A program made the position numbers and the translations under genes. A model generated the notes under the pieces. That model did not search any database and was not told the DNA's origin. It saw only the letters and a list, made by a program, of their open reading frames with translations. A stretch of 34,431 nt of DNA from Desulfobacterales bacterium (GTDB lineage: Bacteria > Desulfobacterota > Desulfobacteria > Desulfobacterales > Desulfolunaceae): assembly GCA_022360815.1 (NCBI GenBank), contig JAKSCC010000291.1:1-34431 (forward strand), in the 5' to 3' direction. Shown here one piece after another: positions 1-8,851 of the stretch (positions within the stretch are counted from its first letter, which is position 1; each line of letters opens with the position of its first letter).

Positions 1-363
1 CGCTTCAAAGAGTGAGGCTACTCCCACGCGGTTTCTGTTCTTTGATTCCATGAAATGTCCCTAAGTATTTCTAAAAACGCCATCAATGATGAACTCATCA
101 TTGATTCTTATAACCTTTCGAACGCAATCGCACCAAGCCCCAAATGGAGCACGGACCACAGCGTGAAACGCCGTATGATACTTAAAGCGCTCGCCCTTGT
201 CAAACCGGCCAAAACCATCAAAAGGATGAATACCCTGCGGGATTCAGGGCGTTAGCTGAAGCAGAGAGGAAGCAAAGGCTGGCAATAGACGTCCCTTTTG
301 GATTTATCTTTTTATCTTACCACGGCTCCCCATACAAAACCCGCTTTTTCAGATTCCGCTCAC
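1..363. other. Left-edge stretch with no confident gene
   Basis: No protein family is recognised here on either strand. One short open frame (55-255, plus, 66 codons) could start at an ATG, but it has no clear Shine-Dalgarno sequence and its product resembles nothing I know. It also contains a long inverted repeat, which is unusual inside a real gene. It may be a decayed gene or chance. A gene cut off by the left window edge cannot be excluded. Confidence 0.4.
82..105. repeat. Perfect inverted repeat, 11-bp arms with 2-base spacer
   Basis: The arms ATCAATGATGA and TCATCATTGAT flank the dinucleotide AC. The symmetry is perfect over 24 bases. There is no T-run on either side, so it is not a typical terminator. 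It looks more like an operator or a cruciform-forming site. No flanking gene start is visible that would identify a regulated promoter. Confidence 0.6.
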
Positions 364-395
364 AAAAAAAGGGCCACCTTCCAGTGACCCTTTTT
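364..395 (-). terminator. Rho-independent terminator downstream of uvrA
   Basis: Read on the minus strand, a GGGTCAC arm pairs with GTGGCCC (one G-U wobble) around a six-base loop and is followed by seven T residues. The plus-strand reading has a C-A mismatch instead of the wobble, so the minus strand is favoured. It lies about 155 bases past the uvrA stop codon. Confidence 0.75.
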
Positions 396-549
396 CGACA
401 TCGCAGGGCAAAAATATCAAAATTGTATCGGTGGCCTTGAACGTCAAATAGTCGACCTGTTTGTCAAACTTTCATGTCACGCCGTAGCTTCAAGAAGTGA
501 CACGCCGCAACGGATAAGGCCTGCCCCCTCACCCGTTGCGCGCTTCCAT

Positions 550-3471
550 TCAGTTTGCCAGTTTTTTCAAGTGCTGAACGCCCAGCATGTCGGCAAGGAA
601 GGGGGCGGTGTGCCCCTTGCCTGACGCGGCCACGGTCTCGGGAGAGCCTTCCACCACCACATGGCCGCCCCCTTCACCGCCGTCAGGGCCCATGTCGATG
701 AGCCAGTCGGCGCACTTGATCACATCAAGGTTGTGCTCAATCACAAGAACGGTATTCCCCCCTTCGGTGAGCCTCTGAAGCACCTCCAGAAGCTTTCGCA
801 CATCCTCAAAATGGAGCCCGGTGGTGGGCTCATCCAGAATGTAGAGGGTTCGCCCCGTGCTTCGCTTGGCCAGCTCCCGGGCCAGCTTGATGCGCTGGGC
901 CTCGCCGCCGGAGAGGGTGGTGGCCGCCTGCCCCAGCTTGATGTAGCTCAAGCCCACATCCATGAGGGTATCCAGAATGGCAGTGATCTTGGGATGATTC
1001 TGAAAGAGCTCCCTTGCCTGCTGCACCGAGAGATCCAGCACGTCGCTGATGGAGTGCCCGTTGTACTTGATCTCAAGGGTCGCCTCGTTAAAACGCTTGC
1101 CCCGGCAGCTTTCACACGGCACATAGACGTCGGCCAGAAAGTGCATCTCCACCTTGAGAAAGCCGTCCCCGCAGCAGGTCTCGCAGCGCCCCCCCTTCAC
1201 GTTGAAGGAGTAGCGCCCCTTTTTGTAGCCGCGCTCCTGGGATTCAGGCAGCATGGCAAAGAGATCCCGGATGTGATCAAACACCTTGGTGTAGGTGGCC
1301 GGATTGCTTCGCGGGGTTCGTCCAATGGGCCGCTGGTCGATATTGATCACCTTGTCCAGGTGCGAAAGCCCCTCAATTTTTTTGTGCCGTCCCACACTCA
1401 AGGTGCTGCCGTTGAGCTTTCGAGAGAGGGCGGGGTAGAGAATCTGATTGACCAGGGTGGACTTTCCTGCCCCAGACACCCCTGTCACGCAGACAAAAAC
1501 CCCTAAGGGTATGGCCACATCATCGCCTTTGAGATTGTTCTCAACGGCCCCTTTCACCACCACCTTGGGATGACGTTTTTGAAGCTCACGACGGGTCTCC
1601 GGCACCTCGATGGCGCGACGTCCGGCCAGAAAATCCCCGGTGAGGGAGTGTTTCTGCTTCTTCAACGATTCAGGCGGCCCTTCGGCCACCACCTGACCGC
1701 CGAGGTGCCCGGCTCCCGGCCCCATATCCACCACCCAGTCGGCGCTCTCCATGGTCTCCTGATCGTGCTCCACCACAATGAGGCTGTTGCCGATATCGCG
1801 AAGGTGGCAAAGGGTTTTCAAAAGCTTCACGTTGTCCCGCTGGTGCAGGCCGATGGAGGGCTCATCCAGAATGTAGAGCACCCCGGTCAGCTCGGACCCC
1901 ACCTGAGACGCCAATCGAATGCGCTGGGACTCTCCGCCGGAGAGGGTGGGGCCGCTTCGGTCCAGGGTCAGGTAGTCGAGCCCCACATTGACCAGAAACC
2001 CCAAACGGCCACCAATCTCCTTGATCAACTCTTCGGCGATCACCTTGCGGTTTCCCGAAAGTTCGAGGTTTTGAATAAAGTCGTGGGCCTGGGTAATGGT
2101 CATGGCCGTCACATCGATGATGGAGACCCCATCGATCAGAATGTGAAGCACTTCGGGCCTGAGCCTTCGCCCCTCGCAGCTCCGGCACCTCTTGGAGCTC
2201 ATAAAAGAGGCGTACCACTTTTTGCGACGCTCGGAGAAGGTCTGGTGGTAGCGGCGCATCATCTCGTGAACCAACCCTTCAAAACTGGTGGTCACCTCGC
2301 CCTTTACCGACTTGGAGTTCCAGTCCACTACCAGGGTCTTGCCTTTGGATCCAAAGAGAATGATCTCTTTCATCCAGAGCTCCATCTCCTCCCAGGGGGT
2401 ATCGAAGTCGATGCCCCACTGCTCCTCCATGGCGGCCAACTGGCTGACGCCCCAGCCGCCGCTTCCCAGATCCTCTCCTTTTAAAAAATAGTTTTTCCAG
2501 GGCACCACGGCCCCCTGGCGGATGGTAAGGCGGGTATCGGGAACGAGCTTCTCTTCGTCCATCACCAGGTGGGTTCCGATGCCGTTGCACTCCGGGCACA
2601 TGCCAAGGGGAGAGTTGAAGGAGAAGAGAGACGGCTCGGGTTCGGGGTAGGCGATGCCACAGCAGGACCTCGCCTCGCTCATGCGAATGTCCTCGCGACC
2701 CAGCACGTGGATGATAATCTCGCCACTGCCCGACTTCAGGGCCGTCTCCACCGAGTCGGTGAGGCGTTTGCGAAAGGTGTCCCCCTTTTTGATGGCCAGG
2801 CGATCCACCACCACTTCGATATTGTGTTTCTTGTTTTTGGCCAGCCCCTGCACATCTTCCAGCTCGTGCACCACCCCATCGATGCGAACCCGTCCAAAAC
2901 CGTCGTTTCGAAGGTTTTCAAAGAGATCTTTGTGCTCCCCTTTGCGGTTCTCCACCATGGGTGCCAGAATCAGAATTTTGGTGGATGGCGGCAGCTCCAG
3001 AATCTGCTTCACCATGGACTCGGCATCCCCCCGGCCCACCTTTTTCCCACAACGTATGCAGTGCTGCTCACCCACCCGGGCAAAAAGCACCCTCAGGTAG
3101 TCATAGATTTCAGTGATGGTGCCCACCGTGGAGCGAGGGTTCTTGCTGGCCGCCTTCTGCTCGATGGAGATGGTGGGCGAAAGCCCTCGAATGGTCTCGT
3201 ACTTGGGTTTCTCCATCTGCCCGATAAACTGACGCGCGTAAGCAGACAAAGACTCCACATAACGCCTCTGGCCCTCAGCGTAGATGGTATCAAAGGCGAG
3301 GCTCGACTTGCCCGACCCCGACACCCCGGTCACCACCACCAGCTTTTTCTTGGGAATGGCGATATCTATATTCTTGAGGTTGTGTTCCCGGGCGCCCTTT
3401 ACAATGACGGCATCCAGCTCCACACTCCTCGCCTCATCTTTTTTCGCTTTGGCGTTTTTCAACCGCTTCAA
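550..3471 (-). CDS. uvrA: UvrA, excinuclease ABC subunit A
   Basis: Damage-sensing ATPase of nucleotide excision repair. As a dimer it finds bulky lesions and loads UvrB. Two ABC modules are visible: Walker A GVSGSGKSS near residue 50 and GVSGAGKST near 660, LSGGESQRIRLA near 508 and LSGGEAQRIKLA near 850, each followed by an LDEP Walker B. The C-terminal zinc module has CETC near 760 and CESC near 784. In the first zinc module the usual CxxCG before YPEPEPSLFSF is SCCG, so one cysteine is shifted. The frame opens at a TTG at 3531, but that codon lies on the T-tract of the metH terminator. A TTG at 3471 has AGGAG eight bases upstream and is used here (973 aa). A GTG at 3423 with GAGG upstream would give an E. 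coli-like N-terminus (957 aa). Function is certain; the start is not. Confidence 0.97.
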   Translation of the reverse strand: MKRLKNAKAKKDEARSVELDAVIVKGAREHNLKNIDIAIPKKKLVVVTGVSGSGKSSLAFDTIYAEGQRRYVESLSAYARQFIGQMEKPKYETIRGLSPTISIEQKAASKNPRSTVGTITEIYDYLRVLFARVGEQHCIRCGKKVGRGDAESMVKQILELPPSTKILILAPMVENRKGEHKDLFENLRNDGFGRVRIDGVVHELEDVQGLAKNKKHNIEVVVDRLAIKKGDTFRKRLTDSVETALKSGSGEIIIHVLGREDIRMSEARSCCGIAYPEPEPSLFSFNSPLGMCPECNGIGTHLVMDEEKLVPDTRLTIRQGAVVPWKNYFLKGEDLGSGGWGVSQLAAMEEQWGIDFDTPWEEMELWMKEIILFGSKGKTLVVDWNSKSVKGEVTTSFEGLVHEMMRRYHQTFSERRKKWYASFMSSKRCRSCEGRRLRPEVLHILIDGVSIIDVTAMTITQAHDFIQNLELSGNRKVIAEELIKEIGGRLGFLVNVGLDYLTLDRSGPTLSGGESQRIRLASQVGSELTGVLYILDEPSIGLHQRDNVKLLKTLCHLRDIGNSLIVVEHDQETMESADWVVDMGPGAGHLGGQVVAEGPPESLKKQKHSLTGDFLAGRRAIEVPETRRELQKRHPKVVVKGAVENNLKGDDVAIPLGVFVCVTGVSGAGKSTLVNQILYPALSRKLNGSTLSVGRHKKIEGLSHLDKVINIDQRPIGRTPRSNPATYTKVFDHIRDLFAMLPESQERGYKKGRYSFNVKGGRCETCCGDGFLKVEMHFLADVYVPCESCRGKRFNEATLEIKYNGHSISDVLDLSVQQARELFQNHPKITAILDTLMDVGLSYIKLGQAATTLSGGEAQRIKLARELAKRSTGRTLYILDEPTTGLHFEDVRKLLEVLQRLTEGGNTVLVIEHNLDVIKCADWLIDMGPDGGEGGGHVVVEGSPETVAASGKGHTAPFLADMLGVQHLKKLAN

Positions 3472-3529
3472 ATCATCTATCTCCTGAGTTGGCCCATGTG
3501 CCAATGGGTATCTGTCAAATCTGCGGCAC

Positions 3530-3572
3530 AAAAAAAGGGTTTCGAGCGATTCCCTTCAACCGCCCGAAACCC
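3530..3572 (-). terminator. Rho-independent terminator of metH
   Basis: On the minus strand GGGTTTCG (3572-3565) pairs perfectly with CGAAACCC (3544-3537) and is followed by seven T residues. It begins about 60 bases after the metH stop and directly precedes uvrA. It should separate the two transcription units, unless uvrA is read by leakage through it. Confidence 0.8.
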
Positions 3573-3631
3573 CTACAATGTGGTACCGGATTGTTCACTT
3601 GTCAAGGAGGCAATTCGCCCCTTTTCAAAGC

Positions 3632-6600
3632 TTAAAAATAGCCCACTTCAGGATGAAAACAGACAATGGCCGCTGTGGAGCTGGTGGGGTAGAACCCCCC
3701 GGCTTCGGTGAGCTCGGCCCCCAGGCTTTTGCCCCCCAGAAGCTCAAAAATTTCACGGTTGGCCTCTATGTTGACACCGGGGTATCCGGGGCTGAACCGC
3801 TTGCCCGTGCCGTTTGAAAAACCGGCCATCTCTTTGATCCTCTCGTTTAAAAAGGCGGCAAAGTCTTCGGCCACACGATCGGCCACGCCCTGAAGCAGGT
3901 GAGCCGATGCGGACTCGCCCCCTTTCTGAAAGGCCTCCACCTGCCGAGCCGACGCCAAACCGGCGGTTGCCATCTGCAGCCCCACACAATCGGGCACCCC
4001 ATCTTTCACCGGCCTGAAGTAGCGGGCCAGGCTCACCCTTTTCCCATTTTTTTCCATCAGAGGCATGGGAATGCGGCAGAGCTCCTGCACATGGTTGTCC
4101 GGGTTGTAGAGCACCAGAGTATCTCCATCGCTGTTGCAGGGAAAAAGCGCCACCCGCCCTTTGGGAGCCACCCAGCCGTTCTCTCCGGCCTCTTTCAACC
4201 AGGCGTCGATCTCGGCGTGGGCCGCCTCATCGGTCAGCCCGCGCTCCAGCCGCTTTTTCCGGCTTCCCTCACGCCAGTTCAAGGCAAGGAGCGCCGCACG
4301 GTTCAGGGGAATCTCCTCCACATTGGGGCAAAAGGTCATGGTGCCATGGCAGATGGAGTCCCTCTGGCCATCAAAAGAGATCGCCAGATCCTCCAGCTCC
4401 TCCGGCTTGACCTTCTCGCCTGCCGGCAGAGCCGCATAAAGGGCCTTGGCGTTTTCGGCAACAAAGGCCTCCCTCTTCTCGCTGCAGAGATTCTCCATGA
4501 TATTCACACAGGTCATGGCCGAATCGCAGTAGAAGACGTCGGGCTTCAAGGCCTCAGGGCCCTCGCCACCCGCCACGGCAACGGCTGCCGAATGCTTTCT
4601 GTTCACCGGGGCACCGCCAATCAAGATGGGAAGGTCGAGCCCCTCTTCTCTGGCCATTTTGGCCACGGTAATCATGTGCCCGGCGGTCTGGACCAGAAGG
4701 GAGCTCATGCCAATGGCATCGGCCTTCTCACGTTTGGCCACCTCAATAAAGTCGGCCAGGGGTACCTGAACCCCTAGGTCCACCACTCGAAAACCGTAGT
4801 TTTCAAGAAGGGTTCGGGTCAGGTCTTTTCCAATGCTGTGAACATCCTGAAAAACCGTGCCCAGCACAAGGGTCCCCTTGTGGGAGACCGCACCGCCCTC
4901 GGAGGTTCCCAGAAGCGCCTCGATATAGGTCATCACCTGCTTCATCACATCCGCCGACTTCAGCAGATGGGGCAGAGAGACCTCACCCCGTGCAAAGCGG
5001 GCCCCCAGCTCTTCCATGGCCACCATGAGATGGCCGGAGATAAACCCAATGGGCTCGATGCTCTTCAGGGCTTCGGACGCCTGAAGCACCACCGCATCTT
5101 TGTAAGGGAATTCCTTGCCACGCACCGTCAGAACACCGGGCCGGGCCTCACGCACCCCATCCTTGATGCGCTCGCACACAGCCTGTTCCGCAGGCAGATC
5201 GTCGTAGCTCCTCTTCTTCACCTTGCGCAGCCCGCTTTTGGCCTCGGCGATCGCCTCCAGCTCGGCAAAGGCCTCCATGTCCCCTTTCAGAATCACATCG
5301 AGGGCCAAGGCGTAATCGTCCTTGTCGATGCTCTCCACCGGCACATAGTGGTTGGGGTTCACAATGGCGGCATCCAGCCCCAGCTTTTTCCCCTCGTCCA
5401 GAAAAACCGAGGTAAGCACCATGCGCATGTACGGTTTTTTGGCCAAACCATTGGTGAGGTTGCTCACCCCGATGGTGGTTTTCAAGCCCGGAGCCAGAGC
5501 CTTGATCTTGGGAATGGCGTTCAGAGACTCCAGGGCAAAATTCATCCCCTCCTCTGATTCAGAGCCAATGGGAAAGGCGTTGATGTCCACCAGAAGCTGG
5601 CAAGGGGCGATGCCATACGCGTCACAAAGGGAGACCATGGCCTTGGCGATCTCCACCTTCTCGGCCACCCTCTGGGCCGGGCCGCGGTCGTCGGCACAAA
5701 GGCCAATGTAAAGGGGAGAGTGAAAGGCGGTGGCCTTTAAGATCTCTTCGGCCTTGCTGAGACCGCCTTCGGTGGACTCCATGGAGATGGAGTTGATCAG
5801 GGGACGACCCGGATACGCCTTAACCCCTTCAGCCAGCGCTGCGGCATCGAAGGAGTCGATGCTCATGACGCCTTTAAAATCTCCGGTCATGGCCTGAATC
5901 ACCTGGGGAAGCACCTCTTCGGTTTTCACCACATTGGAGTCCATGCAGACATCCAGCACCGTGGTGCCCAGATCCTCAATCTGCTCCCGAACCACTTCAG
6001 AGAGGGCGTCCACATCCATGGGTCCTTCGGCTTCCACCGCATCCCGCACCTTTTTGGAGCCGCGCACATTCAGGCGCTCGCCAATGCGCAAAAACGACCC
6101 CTCTTCGATCACCACACTCTCCTGGGGTCCGGAGAGGCGCAGCTTGCCGTCGGGGTTTCGCTTTGCCGGTGAGACACCCTTAAGGGCATCGACCACGGCC
6201 TTGATGTGCGCCGGGCTGGTGCCACAGCACCCCCCCACCACATTGACCCCAAATTCCGTGACAAACCGAGCCACCTGTTTCGAAAAATCTTCCGGGGAGA
6301 GCTTGTAGACCGTCTGGCCCTGCTCCGACTCGGGCATACCGGCGTTGGGCAGAGCCGAAATGGGCAGACTCTGGGTCTCCGAAAGCTTTTTAATGGTGGG
6401 GATCATCAGATCCGGCCCGATGGAGCAGTTGATGCCAAACAGATCCACACCGCAGGACGAAAGGGCGGTGGAGGCGGCCACAATATCGGTGTTGAAGATC
6501 TGCATGCGGGAGAACTCGTTCACCGTCACCTGGGCCATGATGGGAAGACGAACCCCCTTGGATGCCATCGCCTTTTTGGCACCGCTTACCGCGGCTTTGA

Positions 6601-7201
6601 GCTCCAGAATATCCTGCTGGGTCTCAAAGAGCAGCACATCCACCCCGCCCTCCACAAGGGCCTCCACCTGATGGGCAAAGTTGGCTTCGATCTGCTCCCA
6701 GCTGCCCCGCTTCAAATCGGCGTCCGTGGGTGAGAGAACGTAGTTGGAAGGTCCGATGGAGCCCACCACAAAGAGGGGACGCCCGTCGTAGTCGGCATCT
6801 TTTTTGTGGGCATCCACAGCCCGGCGGGCCACCTTGGCCGCCGCCAGGTTCATCTCACGGGCCATCTCCTGAGCCGAAAGGGAGGCAAGGGAGACCCCTT
6901 CCGGAACCCCGGAAAAAGCCGAAGCGTCCAGATCAGAGAAATCGTACTCTTCCAGACGAAGAGCGCTGGCCCCAAAGGTGTTGGTCTCGATGGCGTGGGC
7001 ACCGGCCCTTAAATACTCAAGGTGAATCGCCATAAGATCGTCGGGCCGAGAGAAACTGAGCAGGTCGCTGAGCATCAGGTAACTCTCCCCCCCAAAATCG
7101 GCCGGGGTGAGCCCCAACTGCTGAATCATGGTTCCCATGGCACCGTCCAGCACCACGGTGTTCTCTTTGACGTACGATACAAACGCGTCGTAACAGCTCA
7201 T
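3632..7201 (-). CDS. metH: MetH, cobalamin-dependent methionine synthase
   Basis: Transfers methyl from 5-methyltetrahydrofolate through cobalamin to homocysteine. All four modules are present in order. The homocysteine domain has zinc ligands in GINCSIG (near 257) and GGCCGT (near 324). The pterin-binding barrel contains INSISME. The cap and B12 domain carry the base-off histidine motif DVHSIG near 786. A shortened reactivation domain ends with RFSPGYP and a CFHPEVGYF tail. At 1189 aa it is close to the E. coli enzyme (about 1227). The start chosen, MSCYDAF, has a GGGAGG-type ribosome site. A longer frame to 7273 is rejected because its extra N-terminus is translated from the dispersed intergenic repeat. 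Upstream on the same strand is an ArsR-methyltransferase fusion, a common partner of methionine-cycle genes. Confidence 0.97.
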   Translation of the reverse strand: MSCYDAFVSYVKENTVVLDGAMGTMIQQLGLTPADFGGESYLMLSDLLSFSRPDDLMAIHLEYLRAGAHAIETNTFGASALRLEEYDFSDLDASAFSGVPEGVSLASLSAQEMAREMNLAAAKVARRAVDAHKKDADYDGRPLFVVGSIGPSNYVLSPTDADLKRGSWEQIEANFAHQVEALVEGGVDVLLFETQQDILELKAAVSGAKKAMASKGVRLPIMAQVTVNEFSRMQIFNTDIVAASTALSSCGVDLFGINCSIGPDLMIPTIKKLSETQSLPISALPNAGMPESEQGQTVYKLSPEDFSKQVARFVTEFGVNVVGGCCGTSPAHIKAVVDALKGVSPAKRNPDGKLRLSGPQESVVIEEGSFLRIGERLNVRGSKKVRDAVEAEGPMDVDALSEVVREQIEDLGTTVLDVCMDSNVVKTEEVLPQVIQAMTGDFKGVMSIDSFDAAALAEGVKAYPGRPLINSISMESTEGGLSKAEEILKATAFHSPLYIGLCADDRGPAQRVAEKVEIAKAMVSLCDAYGIAPCQLLVDINAFPIGSESEEGMNFALESLNAIPKIKALAPGLKTTIGVSNLTNGLAKKPYMRMVLTSVFLDEGKKLGLDAAIVNPNHYVPVESIDKDDYALALDVILKGDMEAFAELEAIAEAKSGLRKVKKRSYDDLPAEQAVCERIKDGVREARPGVLTVRGKEFPYKDAVVLQASEALKSIEPIGFISGHLMVAMEELGARFARGEVSLPHLLKSADVMKQVMTYIEALLGTSEGGAVSHKGTLVLGTVFQDVHSIGKDLTRTLLENYGFRVVDLGVQVPLADFIEVAKREKADAIGMSSLLVQTAGHMITVAKMAREEGLDLPILIGGAPVNRKHSAAVAVAGGEGPEALKPDVFYCDSAMTCVNIMENLCSEKREAFVAENAKALYAALPAGEKVKPEELEDLAISFDGQRDSICHGTMTFCPNVEEIPLNRAALLALNWREGSRKKRLERGLTDEAAHAEIDAWLKEAGENGWVAPKGRVALFPCNSDGDTLVLYNPDNHVQELCRIPMPLMEKNGKRVSLARYFRPVKDGVPDCVGLQMATAGLASARQVEAFQKGGESASAHLLQGVADRVAEDFAAFLNERIKEMAGFSNGTGKRFSPGYPGVNIEANREIFELLGGKSLGAELTEAGGFYPTSSTAAIVCFHPEVGYF

Positions 7202-7221
7202 CTCTCTTTCTCCCTCCCATT

Positions 7222-7345
7222 GGATCGCTTTTTTTAAAAAAAAGCTCCGCAAAAAACTTTTCCAGTGCCCCACGCTTCGGCGTTAGCCGCCCCAAAGGAC
7301 GATTGATGTGATGCGTGGGGTTAAAACATGAAAATCAAATGACTG
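7222..7345 (+). repeat. Dispersed intergenic repeat, copy A (left part)
   Basis: It shares with copies B, C and D a GCTTTTTT/AAAAAAGC hairpin, the block CGCAAAAAACTTTTCCA, a central CGCCCCAAAGG hairpin remnant and a tail with TTAAAA and ATCAAATGACTG. CCCCACGC and GCGTGGGG form an outer stem. The tail reaches into the last codons of the upstream ArsR-fusion gene and supplies its stop codon. The right module with AAACTTTTCAAAAGTTT is absent. Confidence 0.75.
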
Positions 7346-8258
7346 CGAGACCCAAAATCGTTCGGAATCGTTCTCCCCGATAAGGGGGAAGGGTCTCAAG
7401 GGTACAAATTTCAAAACCGGCCTTCTGCATCATCCCCTCCAGCTCCGTGGCGGAAAAGCCCTGATGAAGATGCCCCAGCTTCTCTTTCACCCACGCCTCA
7501 CCGTGGGGAAGCAGCTCCATAAGTATCAAGCGCCCTCCAGGCTTTAAAAGCCCTGAGGCCACCTCCAACCCCACCATGGGATCGGGAAGATGGTGCAGGG
7601 TCTGAGAGAGCAGGGCCAGATCGCAGGAGTGGGCCCCCACCTCACGGGAGAGCCCCTCGGCCATGTCGGCCTGCAGAAATCGCACATTGGTGAGCCCCAC
7701 ACGCTCCACATGGGCCCGGGCCGCCGAAAGAGCCGTGGCGCTGATATCCACGCCAACCACCTCTTTACAGACCCGGGCCAGCTCTGCAGAAAGCGCCCCG
7801 CTTCCGCACCCCAGATCCACCGCACGCTCCATGGAAGGAACCAGGGCCATCATCATACGCGCCCAGGCGTGCCAGGATTCACCGGGTGCCAAAAGGTGCT
7901 CATGAAGCCCCGGAGCCTGACTCTGGCGCCCCGCAAGCACCTCGGCAAGGCGCACCAGATCGTGGTGGGCATCCTCCACACGGGAGATCCGCTCCATGAG
8001 CAGATCCCACAAGGTCCGGGCCTCTTCCGTCAGTTCGCTTCTCTGTGAGAGGCGATAGAAGATCTTCAACCCTTCTCGCCTCTCTTTTATCAACCCCGCT
8101 CGCTTGAGTGTGCCCACCTGCTTGGAGACCCCGGACTGGGCCAACCCCAGCACACCGGTCAATTCGGTTACATTGAGGGGGGTCTCCAGAAGAAGACGCA
8201 GGATACGAAGCCGGGTCTCATCGGCCACAGTACGCAGCAACGATGCCATCTCTCTCAT
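7335..8258 (-). CDS. ArsR-family regulator fused to a SAM-dependent methyltransferase (SahR-like)
   Basis: The N-terminal 90 residues form an ArsR winged helix-turn-helix (DETRLRILRLLLE; SGVSKQVGTLKRAGLI). From about residue 140 there is a class I methyltransferase fold with the SAM-binding motif VDLGCGSGALS, GVDISATAL, and the LHHLPDP post-motif region. This architecture matches the SahR group of Proteobacteria, which senses S-adenosylhomocysteine and controls methionine-cycle genes. The methyltransferase-like domain is thought to bind the ligand. No metal-binding cysteine cluster typical of metal sensors is seen. It precedes metH on the same strand by 133 bases, so repression of both is plausible. 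ATG at 8258 has GAGG eight bases upstream. The stop codon lies in repeat copy A. Confidence 0.88.
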   Translation of the reverse strand: MREMASLLRTVADETRLRILRLLLETPLNVTELTGVLGLAQSGVSKQVGTLKRAGLIKERREGLKIFYRLSQRSELTEEARTLWDLLMERISRVEDAHHDLVRLAEVLAGRQSQAPGLHEHLLAPGESWHAWARMMMALVPSMERAVDLGCGSGALSAELARVCKEVVGVDISATALSAARAHVERVGLTNVRFLQADMAEGLSREVGAHSCDLALLSQTLHHLPDPMVGLEVASGLLKPGGRLILMELLPHGEAWVKEKLGHLHQGFSATELEGMMQKAGFEICTLETLPPYRGERFRTILGLAVI

Positions 8259-8290
8259 GATTTCGCCTCAAGATTCAACGGTTCCAAAAC

Positions 8291-8321
8291 ATAATCACCA
8301 AAGTGGAATACAGTGATATAT
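8291..8321. promoter_or_regulatory. Candidate operator upstream of the ArsR-fusion gene
   Basis: ATAATCAC and GTGATATAT form an imperfect inverted repeat (ATCAC/GTGAT core) with a 14-base spacer, 33-63 bases before the regulator's start codon. Position and symmetry suit autoregulation by an ArsR-type dimer. This is inferred from position only. Confidence 0.4.
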
Positions 8322-8349
8322 GTTTTTATGTCAATGCTTTTCTACACTG

Positions 8350-8534
8350 CTCTGCCGGAGACAAACTTTTGAAAAGTTCGATAAACAATTTTTTTGAATA
8401 GACTGGATCAAGTGCCAGTAATTTGATTTTTCATGTTTTATTTTAATCGCCCAAAAGGGCGACTAAAATGAAGCGTGGGACAATGGAAAAGTTTTTTGCG
8501 GAGCTTTTTTTCAAAAAAGCGACCCGCCGGAGGC
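8350..8534 (-). repeat. Dispersed intergenic repeat, copy B (full length, inverted)
   Basis: Full-length copy of about 185 bases on the minus strand. In order it has CCGGCGGGTCGC, the T6/A7 hairpin, CAAAAAACTTTTCCATTG, a CGCCC-TTTT-GGGCG hairpin inside a longer stem with flanking TTTTAG and TTAAAA, then CAAATTACTGG, and finally the palindrome AACTTTTCAAAAGTTTG followed by CTCCGGCAGAGC. It fills most of the gap between the ArsR-fusion gene and the DUF503 gene. Confidence 0.8.
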
Positions 8535-8563
8535 CAAGCCGAATAATGACAAAGGGGGAGCAT

Positions 8564-8851
8564 ATGGTTGTGGGAATTCTCAAGCTTCAATTCCGACTCT
8601 TTGGAGTCGCCAGTCTCAAAGAGAAACGAAAGATCATCAAGCGCCTCATTCACCGAATCCAGACCCAATTTCAGGCCTCGGTGGCAGAGGTCGGTCTCAA
8701 CGAGATCCACCAGAGCGCTGAAATCGGCATCGCTCTGGTGGGAAATGAGGGCAGGCAGATCAACTCACGGCTGGATAAGATGGTGGACACCATAGAGGGG
8801 TGGGGACTTGCGGTGATCTCCGACTCTGAAATGGAGATTATTCACCTGTAG
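8564..8851 (+). CDS. DUF503 family protein (YlxP-like)
   Basis: A 95-residue protein of the DUF503/YlxP family: MVVGILKLQFRLFGVASLKEKR, followed by the SVAEVG and EIGIALVGNE segments and a final SDSEMEIIHL strand. Family members are small ferredoxin-like folds, often found near rbfA and infB. Their role is poorly known, and here the gene stands apart from those genes. The start at 8564 has a GGGGGAG site three bases upstream. A longer frame from 8468 would be translated from repeat copy B and is not believed. The 3' end overlaps the convergent gene by 14 bases. Confidence 0.88.
   Translation: MVVGILKLQFRLFGVASLKEKRKIIKRLIHRIQTQFQASVAEVGLNEIHQSAEIGIALVGNEGRQINSRLDKMVDTIEGWGLAVISDSEMEIIHL

Noticed and set aside
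3491..3518. TTGACA upstream of uvrA as a sigma-70 promoter
   Set aside because: No acceptable -10 hexamer lies 16-18 bases downstream.
2569..3711. 380-codon plus-strand open frame opposite uvrA (also 661-1506 and 1570-2484)
   Set aside because: They mirror the uvrA coding strand in a GC-rich gene, have no domain-like sequence and no ribosome site. uvrA is certain on the other strand.
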